NCBI RefSeq assembly: GCF_001625305.1
Contig: NW_017803885.1
Coordinates: forward strand, 124,975-188,974
From: Branchiostoma belcheri
Lineage: Eukaryota > Chordata > Leptocardii > Amphioxiformes > Branchiostomatidae
Reading direction: 5' to 3'
DNA length: 64,000 bases
Both the position numbers and the translations under genes were made by a program. This document shows, piece after piece, positions 1 through 10,805 of this stretch (position 1 is the first letter of the stretch; each line of letters starts with the position of its first letter). Below the pieces are notes generated by a model that was given only the letters and a program-made list of their open reading frames with translations, was not told the origin of the DNA and ran no database searches.

Positions 1-1250
1 TCTGAACTGTTTATCATGTAATTACAATTAAAACAGCATCGTTTAAAATTCAAACATAGAAGACATGAGAGCAAGGGTACAGCAAATAACAACAGCAATG
101 GTAGACATACATGAAAATAACTGTTGTACTGAAGTGCCAGCACACTTGCAAGCAAAATTCCTGCTACACTTCACAAACAAATCAATAAAGAAAGGGTTTC
201 TATTCTTCCCAATATGTCTTTCTTCACTACAGCATGTGTGGTTTAAGGTTTCTTACTACTTAATAACAATGGAAGAGTGACAGCCTCAAGGGATTCTGAT
301 TTAGTTACCTTGTAAATGTGTGAAGTTACTAGTAACTAGCACTGAGCTGGACACCTATAGTGTCATCTTGCTCTACAGTAAATGAGTCCATTCTAACTTG
401 CAGGCAGCCCAGGTATCATATAATCAGAGCACATGTACAAGTCTGTGACTTTACAGCACATGAGCAAACATCAATGGTCAGCCCTGCATAATGTGCCATG
501 TGCACTGCATGGCAGTGGTCTTACTGAAGTACAAGATGTGTAAGAGACAGCACCTTGGCCCAGGAAAAGCATTTACCCTGGTAGGGCTGCAGCTTTTTTA
601 TTGTGGATTCGTTGAAAATTTAGGCTATAGATTAGGTTACATACTATATGCACAGCAATGCAAACATGCTGCTGCACTTTTTAATTTACCCATTTGTTAT
701 TCTGCATCTGAATAGCTTACTCTAAAGCTATCGGCTGCCTACATGTAATCTTACATGTTCATAATTTTAGCAGCAAAGTTAGCAAGTATCTTCCTAACAT
801 TTCCTACTTCATGTATGGAACCTACTTCATGTTAGATTTTACTTCTAATGACTAACACTATCTTGACTTATTAACACTATCAGTACCCTTTATCTACATA
901 CTCGACTCAACTAGTACCTACTTATACATATCAAGTGTCACTAATAACTTATGGCCTGTCACCTGTCATCCCTGGATGTAAGGAGGTCTCTGTGGAAGAC
1001 AAGACACAATTCTGAGAAAGATTTCTTGTCAATGAAGTGGTTGATTACCTTCAGTGGCTGGAGGAATGCTGGAAACATTGGGGGTCAATCAGAATCAATT
1101 TCATCATGACCACAAGCAAGTCTGAAGTTAGGCTGATGCATCTGGACAGGAACTTGGAACTTTGGCCTTTAATCTATGACCTATGAATAACACATGCCTG
1201 TAGAATGCATGTACTGGTACCTCTGATCTCTGACCTGTGATTAGACTGAT
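1..1250. other. No gene recognised
   Basis: AT-rich sequence with short open frames only. I see no splice-flanked coding exon, no domain motif and no clear terminal repeats. Between about 1140 and 1560 short phrases such as 'cctgacctatgacctatgagtaacc' recur as a degenerate tandem repeat (shown here only in paraphrase: CCTATGACCT units), which leads into the exon-4 copies of the neighbouring gene. Confidence 0.5.
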
Positions 1251-1252
1251 CC

Positions 1253-1668
1253 CTGACCTATGACCTACAGGAAGTGATTTTCACACAGCCTTTGCTTGTA
1301 CAGAATAAGCATGTAGAGAGAGGCCAGCCCAAACAGCTGGGTCTGGACATGTACCTACCTTCTAACCTATGACCTATGAGTAACCTATGACCTCTGACCT
1401 ACAGGAAGTGATTGTTACACAGCCTTTCCTTTAGGCTTGTACAGAATGAGCATGTAGAGAGAGGCCAGACCAAACATGTTTGGACATGTACCTTACCCCT
1501 AACCTATGACCGTATAATTAGCCTCTGATACCTGACCTATGACCTGTGATTAGACACTGATCCCTGACCTATGACCTACAGGAAGTGATTATTACACAGC
1601 CTTTCCTTTCGGCTTGTACAGGATGAGCATGTAGAGAGAGGCCAGCCCAAACAGCTGGGTTTGGACGA
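1253..1668 (-). repeat. Three tandem copies of the distal part of TMEM254-like exon 4
   Basis: Three blocks of about 105 bp at roughly 1253-1362, 1386-1493 and 1563-1668 share the phrase AGCATGTAGAGAGAGGCCAG and the flanking GACCTACAGGAAGTGATT. The third block is the real 3' end of coding exon 4 of the minus-strand gene. The two outer blocks lie downstream of its stop codon and are copies of the same coding piece (the part coding GLASLYMLILYKP) plus a little 3' UTR. They have no matching splice acceptor at the expected place, so they are probably relics. Confidence 0.8.
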
Positions 1669-4055
1669 TCCACTTCAGTCTGGTCACCCCTCCGATGTTC
1701 TTCATCCTGAGGAGGCATGGAGATCATGTTACATACAAACAATAACATTATCATTATGGTAGACATAGAAAATTTACTACAGTCAAACCTGTACTAGCGG
1801 TCACCCCTGTATAGTGGTCACTTGGCCATAGCGGTCAGTTTTTGCCGGTCCCTTTAATTTTTCCCATTGACGTAAGCATTAAGCATTGGGTCTATAGCGG
1901 TCACTTGTTCAACGTGGTCAGCGGTCACCCCATTCCGGTCCCGCCGGCTATCAACACCTCCGATTGCGGTCGCGGCTGGCCGTAACCCGCTAAGCACCAC
2001 GGCCGTAACACCACCCCACCTCGGGCTACGACCGTTATAATGAGCCTTGTGATAATTTTCCGATCGCTACATTACTAAAATGTGAACTGAAATTAGACTC
2101 CATATGTGTACATGTATTAGTATAGCTACACAGAAAACTTAGCAACCTTGAATTCACACTCCGTCTCATTTTTCAAATTTTAATGTTGGACCCCCTTGGT
2201 TTGAGGATTTTCAATTTTAACTGTCAAGGATTGATATAACTGGCTTTATCTCACGTTATTCATCTACTTCAGTCATAATGTACCTACCCGGTATGTATCT
2301 ATATCTATCTACCTTTCCAAAATCATATCCAGTTGATTGTAATGAGTAACTGTTTTTGGCACATCTTATTACATGTACCTGGATGTCTAACCTTCACAGA
2401 TATCCATGTAGCTATCCATGGAGTGGAAAAACAGGAGTGTAATGTAATGTAATATACATACGTTGTCAGGATAGCTGCAATGACAGCCTCTGTAGTGTGG
2501 ATTCCCCAGGCTATCCAAAACCTGCAAAACAACAGAAATACATCCTCATCTTTCCACTTTGGCCAAGAAATAAAAATGTGCATACATGTACGTAAGAAGA
2601 ACTTAATTGCACGACAATTGTACATGGTACAAAGTATATGGCAACAAGTATTGAACATAGTACAAAATAGAGAAGGGTATACAGTCACTGATCGAAGAAT
2701 TTGTACTAACTGTAGTGTTAATTCTACGTGACTGATGAACCTCTTCAACGAGAGAAGGGTATAGAATGAAAATTAACACTGATTGCTAAACATCAAGAGC
2801 TAATACAATATACATTCAAGTTGGGCTAATCATGTATGACTATGAGTAAATCAGTTACAATTTTTGAAGACTACAGTGTACATTAGGGCCCTGACCTGGA
2901 ACCCCAGAGGTAAAAGAAGGAGGGGCCGTCCCAGAAACTCCTGGAGGTGAGACACAGAGAGTGAGCTGTCTGAACTGGGAATGCAACTTTGCAAGTTGTG
3001 AAGATGTAACCTGGAAGCCAGTTTTCCAGGCCGCAAGAGCCTTTCGCCCGCTGGTGTAGATTACCGCTACGGGGGAGTCTAGCCCGGGGGGGAGTTTGGC
3101 TGGCCCTACAAACGAATATAGGGCCGGACAAAACCCTCGGGCTCAACTCCCCCGTAGCAGTAATTTAGATAGGCGGGCGAAGGGCTCTTGGCTGCCGAAG
3201 GAAAACGGCTAACGGCCCGATACTAGTTTTGGCATCCAGGGAAGTGAAGATGTTGAGAGGAAAGCCCAGAACAGAGCTGGATGGAAGAGGATCATCGGTG
3301 GCCTATGCTCGGCATGGGGCCAAGGGCCCAAATAGTTAGTACTAGTAAGTACTGTGTACACTCACCCTCTGTAGAGTTGTACTGGGTAGTTCTTGATGAG
3401 ATACTGAACCAGAGTACCGACAGGACCCAGCATGGACCATGGGACTGACTGGGGGGCGTACACTGCAAACTGTAGGAAAATACAAACATAGACATTAACG
3501 CTATCTATCATAAGTACAAGCTGTATACTAGTAATAATTAGTACTAGTATACATGTATTTGTGATGGCTCGGTGTACATAATTTATGATAACAATACCCC
3601 CTGCACCTACAACCCTGACAATAGAAATTCTCGAAAGAAATGTTTTGGCGATGTGATTCGTTCGTTTCTATACATATTTACTTATGAGCAGGGCTCTCTC
3701 AGTGACTGGGCACTGCTACATTATATAGCTAGAGAGTCCCTGGGCACATATACATGTACATATAAAAATATAATACCATACATGTATGTATAACATCATT
3801 TGTATGTTGATACTATGGATTAACAATTGGCCAAAATCAACAGCAAATGGGGGGGGGGGACCCTTTCTAACAAGATACAACTGACCATCTCTAAAAAAAA
3901 AAGACCATAGAAGCAACTTAACGTACGAAGAGATTACGGTTAAAACCGGTGAACTACTAGTATGCCCCCTTTGTTCTTACCGTGTACAGCAGCCATATAC
4001 ATGGCACCAGCACCAGGGTCAGGTAACTCACTCGCACAAAACCTGTCGCCGTCAT
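1592..4055 (-). CDS. TMEM254-like: TMEM254-like four-pass membrane protein, copy A
   Basis: Minus-strand gene with four exons: 3981-4055, 3366-3469, 2462-2521 and 1592-1706, all with GT/AG introns of phases 0, 2 and 2. They join to 354 nt (117 aa), close to vertebrate TMEM254 (about 123 aa). The family is a poorly characterised small multi-pass membrane protein. Visible family motifs are APQSVPWSMLGPVG in exon 2, WIAWGIHTTEAV in exon 3 (vertebrates: WLAWLIHVGESL), and LKWIVQTQLFGLASL in exon 4 (vertebrates: LLWFLQTFFFGIASL). Exon 1 codes a hydrophobic stretch (YLTLVLVPCIWLLY). The C-terminus ends in basic residues (KPKGKAV). The start codon is the only ATG that gives the shared exon-1 length and phase. 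The two plus-strand paralogues next door have the same exon pattern. Function is unknown beyond the family. I am confident of the exons but not of any role. Confidence 0.9.
1781..2060 (+). mobile_element. Probable pogo/Tigger-like MITE fragment
   Basis: Starts with CAGTCAAACCTGT followed by repeated AGCGGTCAC phrases, a pattern seen at the termini of pogo/Tigger-type non-autonomous elements. I could not find a matching inverted terminus, so it may be truncated at the right. It lies in intron 3 of the minus-strand TMEM254-like gene. Confidence 0.35.
3016..3220. mobile_element. Fold-back (long inverted repeat) element in an intron
   Basis: Two GC-rich arms of about 70-80 bp (about 3016-3088 and 3137-3220) are inverted copies of each other. 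Paired landmarks are GCTACGGGGGAGT against ACTCCCCCGTAGC, and GCAAGAGCC/TTCGCCCGC against GCGGGCGAAGGGCTCTT. The loop is about 50 bp. No coding capacity. It lies in intron 2 of the minus-strand TMEM254-like gene and is best read as a MITE-like fold-back element. Confidence 0.7.
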
Positions 4056-5230
4056 CGCTAAACAACGGTTCTCAGAACTCTAGTTACGCTCAAAATAAAC
4101 TCAACCACTCAAAGAAACAAAAGAAAATCAACAAACCCCGAAGACGGTGAATCCGACACCGATAAACGACATCCAAAACGGGGAGGCGCGACGGAAAAAA
4201 GGTTCGGAATCAGCCATGGGCGGCGCCATCTTGGATATTTCCCACAGTGCACTGCGATCGAACCAACTGCGGTCGTTTCAACTTTTTTGTTTCACCCACC
4301 TGACAGCTTAAAGACGTCCAGATTAAACTAAATGTCAAGAATACAAAGTTGGTGTTTGGTTTTTAGAAATATACTACATTTCGTGCTGTGCCAATAATAA
4401 TACATTGTCCTTTGTTGACGTTTAGTAAAAATAGGTCACATTTTTTTAACTGGGCTACTATTTGCATTAGAGAAAAAATGGTCAGGTAGGTCACTCGCAC
4501 TGAAGCTCCCGAAGACATCCCTAAACAACGGTTTTCAGAACTGTAGTTACACTCAAAATAAACTCCAACACTCAAACAAAGAAAATAAAATCAACAAACC
4601 CCGAAGACGGTGAATCCGACACCGATAAACGACATCCAAAACGGGGAGGCACGACGGAAAAAAGGTTCGGAATCACCCATGGGCGGCGCCATCTTAGATA
4701 TTTCCCACAGTGCACTGCGATCGAACCAACTATGACGGCCGTTTTGACTTTTTATTTCAACCACCTGACACTATTAAAAAGCAATTTTAAGGAAATTTAA
4801 AGAGTTGAAGATGAAAATGAATGTCAGGAATACAAAGGTGGTGTTTGGTTTTTTAAAATGTAGCACATTTCGTGCTGTGCCAATAATTATACATTGTCCT
4901 TTCTTGAGGTTTAAATAGGTCACATAAAAATGTCCAGGTAGGTCACTCGCACAAAAGCTCCCGAAGACATCCCTAAACAACGGTTTTCAGAACTGTAGTT
5001 ACACTCAAAATAAACTCCAACACTCAAACAAAGAAAAGAAAATCAACAAACCCCGAAGGCGGTTATTCCAACTGCGATAAGTGACATCCAAAACGGGGAG
5101 ATCACCCGGAAAAAAGGTTCGGAATCAGCCATGGGCGGCGCCATCTTGGATATTCCCCACAGTGCACCGCGATCGAACAAACTATGGCGGCCGATTTCAA
5201 CTTTTCAACCACCTGCTAAACTTAAAAGCA
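4000..5230. repeat. Three tandem copies of the 5' end of TMEM254-like copy A
   Basis: A unit of about 455 bp is present three times, starting near 4020, 4480 and 4930. It spans the region of coding exon 1, its start codon and the upstream promoter. Landmarks are ACTCAAAATAAACTC (near 4087, 4550 and 5001), AAAAGGTTCGGAATCA (near 4197, 4659 and 5114) and GGCGCCATCTT. In copies 2 and 3 an exon-1-like start is still visible (MSSGASVRVTYL and MSSGAFVRVTYL against MTATGFVRVSYL), but the frame then leaves the transmembrane sequence. A fourth partial copy lies at about 7355-7480 between the two plus-strand paralogues. Confidence 0.8.
4217..4240 (-). promoter_or_regulatory. YY1-like site in the promoter of TMEM254-like copy A
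   Basis: The minus strand reads ATCCAAGATGGCGCC about 170 bp upstream of the start codon. This matches the YY1 core (AAGATGGCGGC) except at the end. The same motif is repeated in the upstream tandem copies (near 4690 and 5140) and at the start codons of the two plus-strand paralogues. Confidence 0.5.
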
Positions 5231-5785
5231 GTTTTAAAGAAAGCTTAAAGCTGAAGCTTAAATAAATCTTAGGAATACAAAGGCATTGCTTGGTTTTTAC
5301 AAAGGTAGAACATTTTTAGTTACAGGAGGAATGTGCCAACAATTACTAGTAACAGTTATACGTTTGCCTCCTTCGCAGACTTGTAGGACAACGGTGTTAT
5401 TTTTCGGTGAGCGACGCGTTTTTGCCGGTGAGAGAGGGTTTCGGCGGCAAATTTGAGGAGGGAGACGGTTTTAAGTTTTATTTGAAAAAACACCACAATC
5501 CGCTATCACAACATCTTTTTTTTTTGCAATTTTAGTCAGAGCTTTTCATACGTTATCTTCGGCATGTTGGGGTACATTCAGTTTATGTTGTATATTAGCA
5601 GCTGTACTCCAACATGGCCGACACTGTTCCAATATATGATCATTATGACATCAGCAAAAAGAGCCTGTATAGGACGATACTACTTTGCCCCCTCCCTTTT
5701 CGTTGTGTTGAAAGAAACAACAAAAGAGTCGACGGTCAATAAGATAAAGGTAACAGTAAACACCTGTTCGGTGCAAGGGTCAATC

Positions 5786-5800
5786 TATCCAAGATGGCGG
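5786..5800 (+). promoter_or_regulatory. YY1-type motif overlapping the start codon of copy B
   Basis: TATCCAAGATGGCGGC: the ATG of the gene sits inside an AAGATGGCGGC YY1 consensus. In many animal genes this motif marks TATA-less initiation very near the transcription start with a short 5' UTR. That reading is inferred here. Confidence 0.6.
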
Positions 5801-7309
5801 CGACCAAGGAAAACTTCAAGCGTATTCCTGCCTGGGTGATGGCGATCGTCTTCGCAATGTATGTTCTTGATGGGGTACGCAGCTGGTTTCTGAAATGTTT
5901 TACTTTGGATATTCTTGACATTTTTAGTCTTTAAGGTGTCGCCCTCCGACCTGTTTTAACGTTTTTAGTGAGCACTAAGTTCTGTGTATACAGTACCACG
6001 AAATGTTGATTACCTTAAGACCGATCACGTTTCAGTGACCGTCTGTCACCTTCCAATAGAGGCCGAAACGTTCGCTAGATATGAACACTTGGTTGTGTAC
6101 AAAGACCTTTGTTAATTATGTTACCAAGTGGCTAAATAACTTTAGAAAATTATTCACGGAGAACTGCTGAATAGTTCGGTGGGTGAAAGAGAAGGGGGTC
6201 AATGTCCTGAGTCAGAAGGTGGCCTTCAGAACGACAAGACGCTATAAGCCGCGTGCAGAGAATTTAAAACTTTATTTTTGTTTTATTCTCCGTATGCATA
6301 TATTAACGGACACTTTATCTTTTATCTAATTTTCATTTCCATCTTTTTCTTCCCTGACACCAACCCATGATACCTTCTTGGGCATGTTGTTTGTTTGTCT
6401 GTTTGTTTGTTTGTTTGTTAATTTCCTGATCTGTTGTTTATTTCAGTGCGCCCTGTTCGCACCTGACTCCACCCCGTGGCACCTTTTGGGACCGGTCGGC
6501 AGCTTCATACAGAATTTCATCAAAAACGACCCCGAACGCATCCCACGGATGTAAGTAACGGTTCTCCCCCGAGTAGATACAGACACCCACCCGGCATAAG
6601 TAACGGTTCTCCCCTATTCAAAGCAGATATCATGCTATTAGTGTTGCAATGTGTGTAATAAGATGAACAGCCCGGTTTGGCAGTATGGTGTTCATCTGTT
6701 TGACATTGTTCATACGTACGTTTATAATTTCAATTACTGATTCCGGCACTTATCTATCTATTTATTTATCTATTCATTTTGCAGGATGTTCAATATACTT
6801 GGTATTCACATTTTGGAAGCCGTGATAGCTTTCGTCGTCACCCAGTGAGTTCTAATGTTTTTTTAATACTAATTTTACCACCATCGCATCATAGTCTATG
6901 TCCTTATTGTTTGTAGTTAGAAAAAAAAATCATACTACTGTCTACTTACATGTCACTGTAGTTTAGGTAGTAGTAGGCATTGATTTGTCTCGTAAAACCA
7001 TGAAAGGTACAACTTCTACTACACCATGTACTTATATATGTTTCTTTTTAAGCTTAAACCTATTGTTTAGTGACGTATACGTATATGTGAAAGCTGTATA
7101 TTAAGCTAGTGTTTTTTTTTTTTATATACAATATCCGACGAAAACACCCGCATAGAGATTCGAATAACTGTAATTTTTCTCTTTCCAGGTGGAAAGGCAT
7201 TTCCGGATCGGCCCGGCAGAAGTGGATCCTGCAGACGTTTGTGTTCGGAGTGTTCTCTCTCGTGCCTCTCGTCATGTTCAAACCTGAGACTGGCAAGAAA
7301 ATCAAGTAG
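5794..7309 (+). CDS. TMEM254-like: TMEM254-like four-pass membrane protein, copy B
   Basis: Four exons, 5794-5874, 6447-6550, 6785-6844 and 7189-7309, join to 366 nt (121 aa) with intron phases 0, 2 and 2, the same as copies A and C. The family motifs are intact: APDSTPWHLLGPVGSF in exon 2, LGIHILEAVIAFVVTQ in exon 3 and KWILQTFVFGVFSLVPL in exon 4. The C-terminus is basic (KPETGKKIK), as in vertebrate TMEM254. Four hydrophobic segments are expected. The start codon lies within a YY1-type motif. Intron 2 begins with two units of a 46-bp minisatellite. The gene is 920 bp upstream of its tandem twin (copy C), and about 80% of residues look shared. No functional role beyond the family can be read from sequence. 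Confidence 0.92.
6551..6640 (+). repeat. Minisatellite seeded by the splice donor, two units (copy B)
   Basis: The intron starts GTAAGTAACGGTTCTCCCCC and, one unit later, has the variant CATAAGTAACGGTTCTCCCC. The unit is about 46 bp and also holds GAGTAGATACAGACACCCAC. The paralogous intron in copy C has four units. Confidence 0.8.
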
Positions 7310-8221
7310 CCGCTCCAGCGGACGATATAAACTCCCTGGCACTTTTGATCAATTAAAAAGGTTCGGAATCAGCCTTATGGGCGCCGCCATCTTGAATATT
7401 CTCCACAGTGCATTGCGAGCGGTCGAACTATGGCGGTCGTTTCAACTTTTCAACCATCTGCTAAACTTAAAAGCAGTTTTAAAGAAAGTTTCAAAGACTT
7501 AAAGATGAAAATAAATCTCAGGAGTACAAAGGCAGTGTTTAGTTTCGACAAAGGTAGAACATTTTTAGTTACATGAGGAATGTGCCAACAATTATACATT
7601 CGTTTGTTTAGCCTCCTTTGCAGACTTGTAGGGCAGCGGTGTTATTTTTCGGTGAGCGACGCGTGTTTGCCGCGGGGAAATAGGGTTTTGGCGGCAAAGA
7701 CCAGGAGAGAGACGGTTTTAAATTTTATCTGAAAAAAAAACACCGTCCACTATCATAACATCATCTTTTTTTGCAGTTTTCATATAAAGTAGACGTAATC
7801 TTCGCCATGTTGAGGTACATACAGATTATGTTATGCTTAATCTGACGGCAATTCACAGCTTGATCGAGCATGGTCCGTGTAAACTCGTCTCAACATGGAA
7901 AATTGTTTGGATACCGACATGCTCATTTATCATTAATTGAAACGTATAGGTTTTTTGACAATCCACGTCCGTGCTCTGTGATGTGGAACTAGTAAAAACT
8001 CGTCCGAAGTTACAGCACCATCCGTTATAACGTTATTAGCAGCTGTACTCCAACATGGCCAACGCTGTTCCAATTTATGATCAGCAACGTAAAGAGCCTG
8101 TATAGGAAGAAACCACTTTGCGCCACCCCTCCCCCTTTTCGTCGTGTTGAAAGAAACAACAAAAGAGTCGACCGTGCGGTCAATAAGAAAGGTAAACACC
8201 TGTTCAGGGCAGGGGTCAATC

Positions 8222-8236
8222 TATCCAAGATGGCGG
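8222..8236 (+). promoter_or_regulatory. YY1-type motif overlapping the start codon of copy C
   Basis: TATCCAAGATGGCGGT, the same arrangement as in copy B, with the ATG inside the motif. Conservation within a tandem duplication is not independent evidence of function. Confidence 0.55.
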
Positions 8237-9866
8237 TGACCAAGGAAAACTTCAAGCGTATTCCTGTCTGGGCAATGGCGTTCGTCTTTGCCTTCTTTGC
8301 TGTCGAAGCGGTATGTAGGTTTCTGAACTGTTGTACTTTGGATATTCTTGACGTCTTAAAGTTTCCATCCCTACTCTTTCTTAACGTTTTAATGATAACT
8401 ATGTTTTGTGTACGCAACCAATAGTGTATACCTTAAGACCGATCACGTTTCAGTGACCGTCTGCCACCTTCCGTAACGCAATACAAACCGGAATATATAC
8501 TAGGTAGTAACACTTTGTTGTGTTCAAAGAAACTTGTTATTCAGTGATTTAACAACTTAAGGAAATCATTCATGAAGGACTGTTGAATAGTTCGGCTGGG
8601 CACATAGAAGGGGGTCAATGCCCTGTCGGTCACAGGATGAAATCCAGGTTCAATGGAACGTGGTCGGCAATGTAAGGAGTAGTCCGACCCATCTAAACTG
8701 TATACATTAACTGAAACTTTATTTTTTATCTAATTTTCATTTTCTCTTCCCTGACACCAACCCGTGATACCTTCTGAGGCATGTTGTTTGTTTGTTTGTT
8801 TGTTTGTTTGTTTGTTAATTCCCTGGGCTGTTGTTTATTTCAGTGCGCCGTGTTTGCACCTGACTCTACTCCGTGGCACCTTTTAGGACCCGTGGGGAGC
8901 TTCATACAGAACATCATCAGGAACGACCCCGAACGCGTCCAACGGATGTAAGTAACGGATCTCCCCCGAGTAGATACAGACACCCACCCGGCATAAGTAA
9001 CGGTTCTCCCCCGAGTAGATACAGACACCCACCCGGCATAAGTAACGGCTCTCCCCCATGTAGATACAGAGACCCACCCGGCATTAGTAACGGTTCTTCC
9101 GTATTAGATACAGAGCCCAATGCTATTATAGTGTTGCAATGTGTGTAATAAGATGAACCGTCAGGTATCTTGTACAGTTACTTGTTTGGCAGTATCGTGT
9201 TCTTCAGTTTGAACATTGTTCAATACGTAAGATTCTGGCACTTATTTATTTATTAATTTATTTCTCTATCAATTTTGCAGGCCGTTCATGATACTTGGGA
9301 TCCACACTTTGGAAAGTGTGATAGCTTTCTTCGTCACCCAGTGAGTTACCATATTATATATAGATATATTTTCTTTATTTACTTTATAAACTAATTCTAC
9401 CACTGTTTATTTTATGTCGATGTCCTGAAGTTTGTATTTAGAGAAAATGTGAAAACTGACTACTTTCATGTACCTGTTGTTTAGGTAGTACTATGAAAAA
9501 GGCATTCATCGGTCTCGATAACACCTTGAAGGGCACAACTTCTACTACACCATGTACTTATGTGTACTTATTGTTTGTTTTTACGCTTAAACCTGTATAT
9601 GCCGACGTATATGTGGATACGTATACGACGTATACGACAGGGGCCCAAGATATGTGTGGAAGCTCACGGTATAAGTTAGTGGGTTTTCATATATAACGAA
9701 ATCACCAGCATAGAGATTCGAATAACTAGATTTTTTCTCCCCCAGGTCGAAAGGCATTTCCGGATCGGCCCGGCAGAAGTGGCTGCTGCAGACCTTTGTG
9801 TTCGGAGTGTTCTCTCTGGTGCCTCTCGTCATGTTCAAACCTGCAACTGGCAAGAAAACCAAGTAG
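8230..9866 (+). CDS. TMEM254-like: TMEM254-like four-pass membrane protein, copy C
   Basis: Four exons, 8230-8310, 8844-8947, 9281-9340 and 9746-9866, join to 366 nt (121 aa), with intron phases 0, 2 and 2. Motifs: APDSTPWHLLGPVGSFIQN, LGIHTLESVIAFFVTQ, KWLLQTFVFGVFSLVPL, and the basic tail KPATGKKTK. Exon sizes are identical to copy B. Differences are scattered and mostly conservative, the open frame is kept, and all splice sites are canonical, so both copies look functional. Intron 2 starts with a four-unit minisatellite that copies the splice-donor region. Confidence 0.92.
8948..9118 (+). repeat. Minisatellite seeded by the splice donor, four units (copy C)
   Basis: Four units of about 46-48 bp begin at the intron's own 5' splice site: GTAAGTAACGG, then CATAAGTAACGG twice, then CATTAGTAACGG. 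Each is followed by a CTCCCCC/AGTAGATACAGA block and CACCCACCCGG. Open frames through it on both strands are artefacts of the repeat. Confidence 0.85.
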
Positions 9867-10004
9867 CACTAGTTCCGAGACGGTGGACGATATAAACTCC
9901 CTGGCACTTTTAATCAATTGCTGACGTCACGTATCAGTAAAGTCTCGTGTGAATAAGGTCACGTGTTTGTAACCGTAACTCTCGCGAGATCACGTTTTGA
10001 AGTG

Positions 10005-10110
10005 GTTGGTCATTACTTATCCTGATGAAGGCGGCAGTGGTCGCTGAAAATTTGATCTCTGGATGTGTAATCTTTGTGTTGGACGTTTTACAATAAAATC
10101 ACGTAAAATT
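10005..10110 (+). other. 3' UTR / polyadenylation region, possibly derived from a retroelement tail
   Basis: CCTGATGAAGGCGGCAGTGG followed by TCGCTGAAAATTTGATCTCT resembles a phrase common near the 3' ends of invertebrate non-LTR or Penelope-type elements. An AATAAA lies at 10093 and could serve copy C. Low confidence. From 10110 to 10800 I see no gene. Confidence 0.3.
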
Positions 10111-10805
10111 ACTGTGTAGATTGAGGAGACAAAAGTTGTCCATTATGTTGTCAGTCCATCTTTTGCTACCCACTATAATTACAATGCGCGCGGCTGAACA
10201 AGTCAAGTCTGTTGTTGCATATTTGCTTTAAAAAGTTTAGAAAGTATTGTCTTTGTTCTGCAATAAAAGCTTTTTAAATGACAAATGCTATCTGTGTATT
10301 TACTCTTGTTGATGTTGACAAACTTGAGGATGACATGATTTTTTTAGATGTCTAAAGGTTACGAATGACTTGACTAATATCTAGTATGATTTAGAAGAGG
10401 GGCAACACTCGTTATTGTTAATGAGCAGATTATTGAACAGCAACATATCCCTTTTATTTAATGTCAAATTTAGACATTTACACATCAATATATTTATAGG
10501 AGCACCCTGGTAACTATAAATACGTTCATCCCATATGTCTATACTTCACAACAGACCTTCCCCACACTCATACAAGTCCGGCCCAGAAGTATTTGGACGT
10601 TCATGGCTGGTAAAACTCGAACATCATGTGCATGTGACGTTATCGGTTAGGCGCGAAGGAAACGATAATATGTGGGTAATAAGGTGTGCCAAAAAAGTTC
10701 ATAGGTCAAAGTTGACAGAGAAGGGCGCCAAAACCAACCCCACATCCAAGCGAGCCAGATATATAACTTTGCTTCTTCGATCTGGGTCTCTAAACGCGGC
10801 TAATT

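Larger units (their letters stand above)
5116..9905 (+). repeat. Tandem segmental duplication carrying TMEM254-like copies B and C
   Basis: Unit 1 (about 5116-7359) and unit 2 (about 7360-9905) are co-linear. Both begin with GGTTCGGAATCAGCC, carry the CAATCTATCCAAGATGGCGG start region, the same four exons, a shared intron 1 (ACCGATCACGTTTCAGTGAC in each), and the same 3' phrase GATATAAACTCCCTGGCACT. Divergence is modest in exons and larger in introns. Confidence 0.85.

Noticed and set aside
1569-1766. 65-residue minus-strand open frame over TMEM254-like exon 4
   Set aside because: It is a different frame from the spliced exon. The exon frame beginning after the acceptor at 1707 matches the family.
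8840-9148. Open frames of 60-90 residues on both strands at the copy C exon 2/intron 2 junction
   Set aside because: They are produced by the splice-donor minisatellite.
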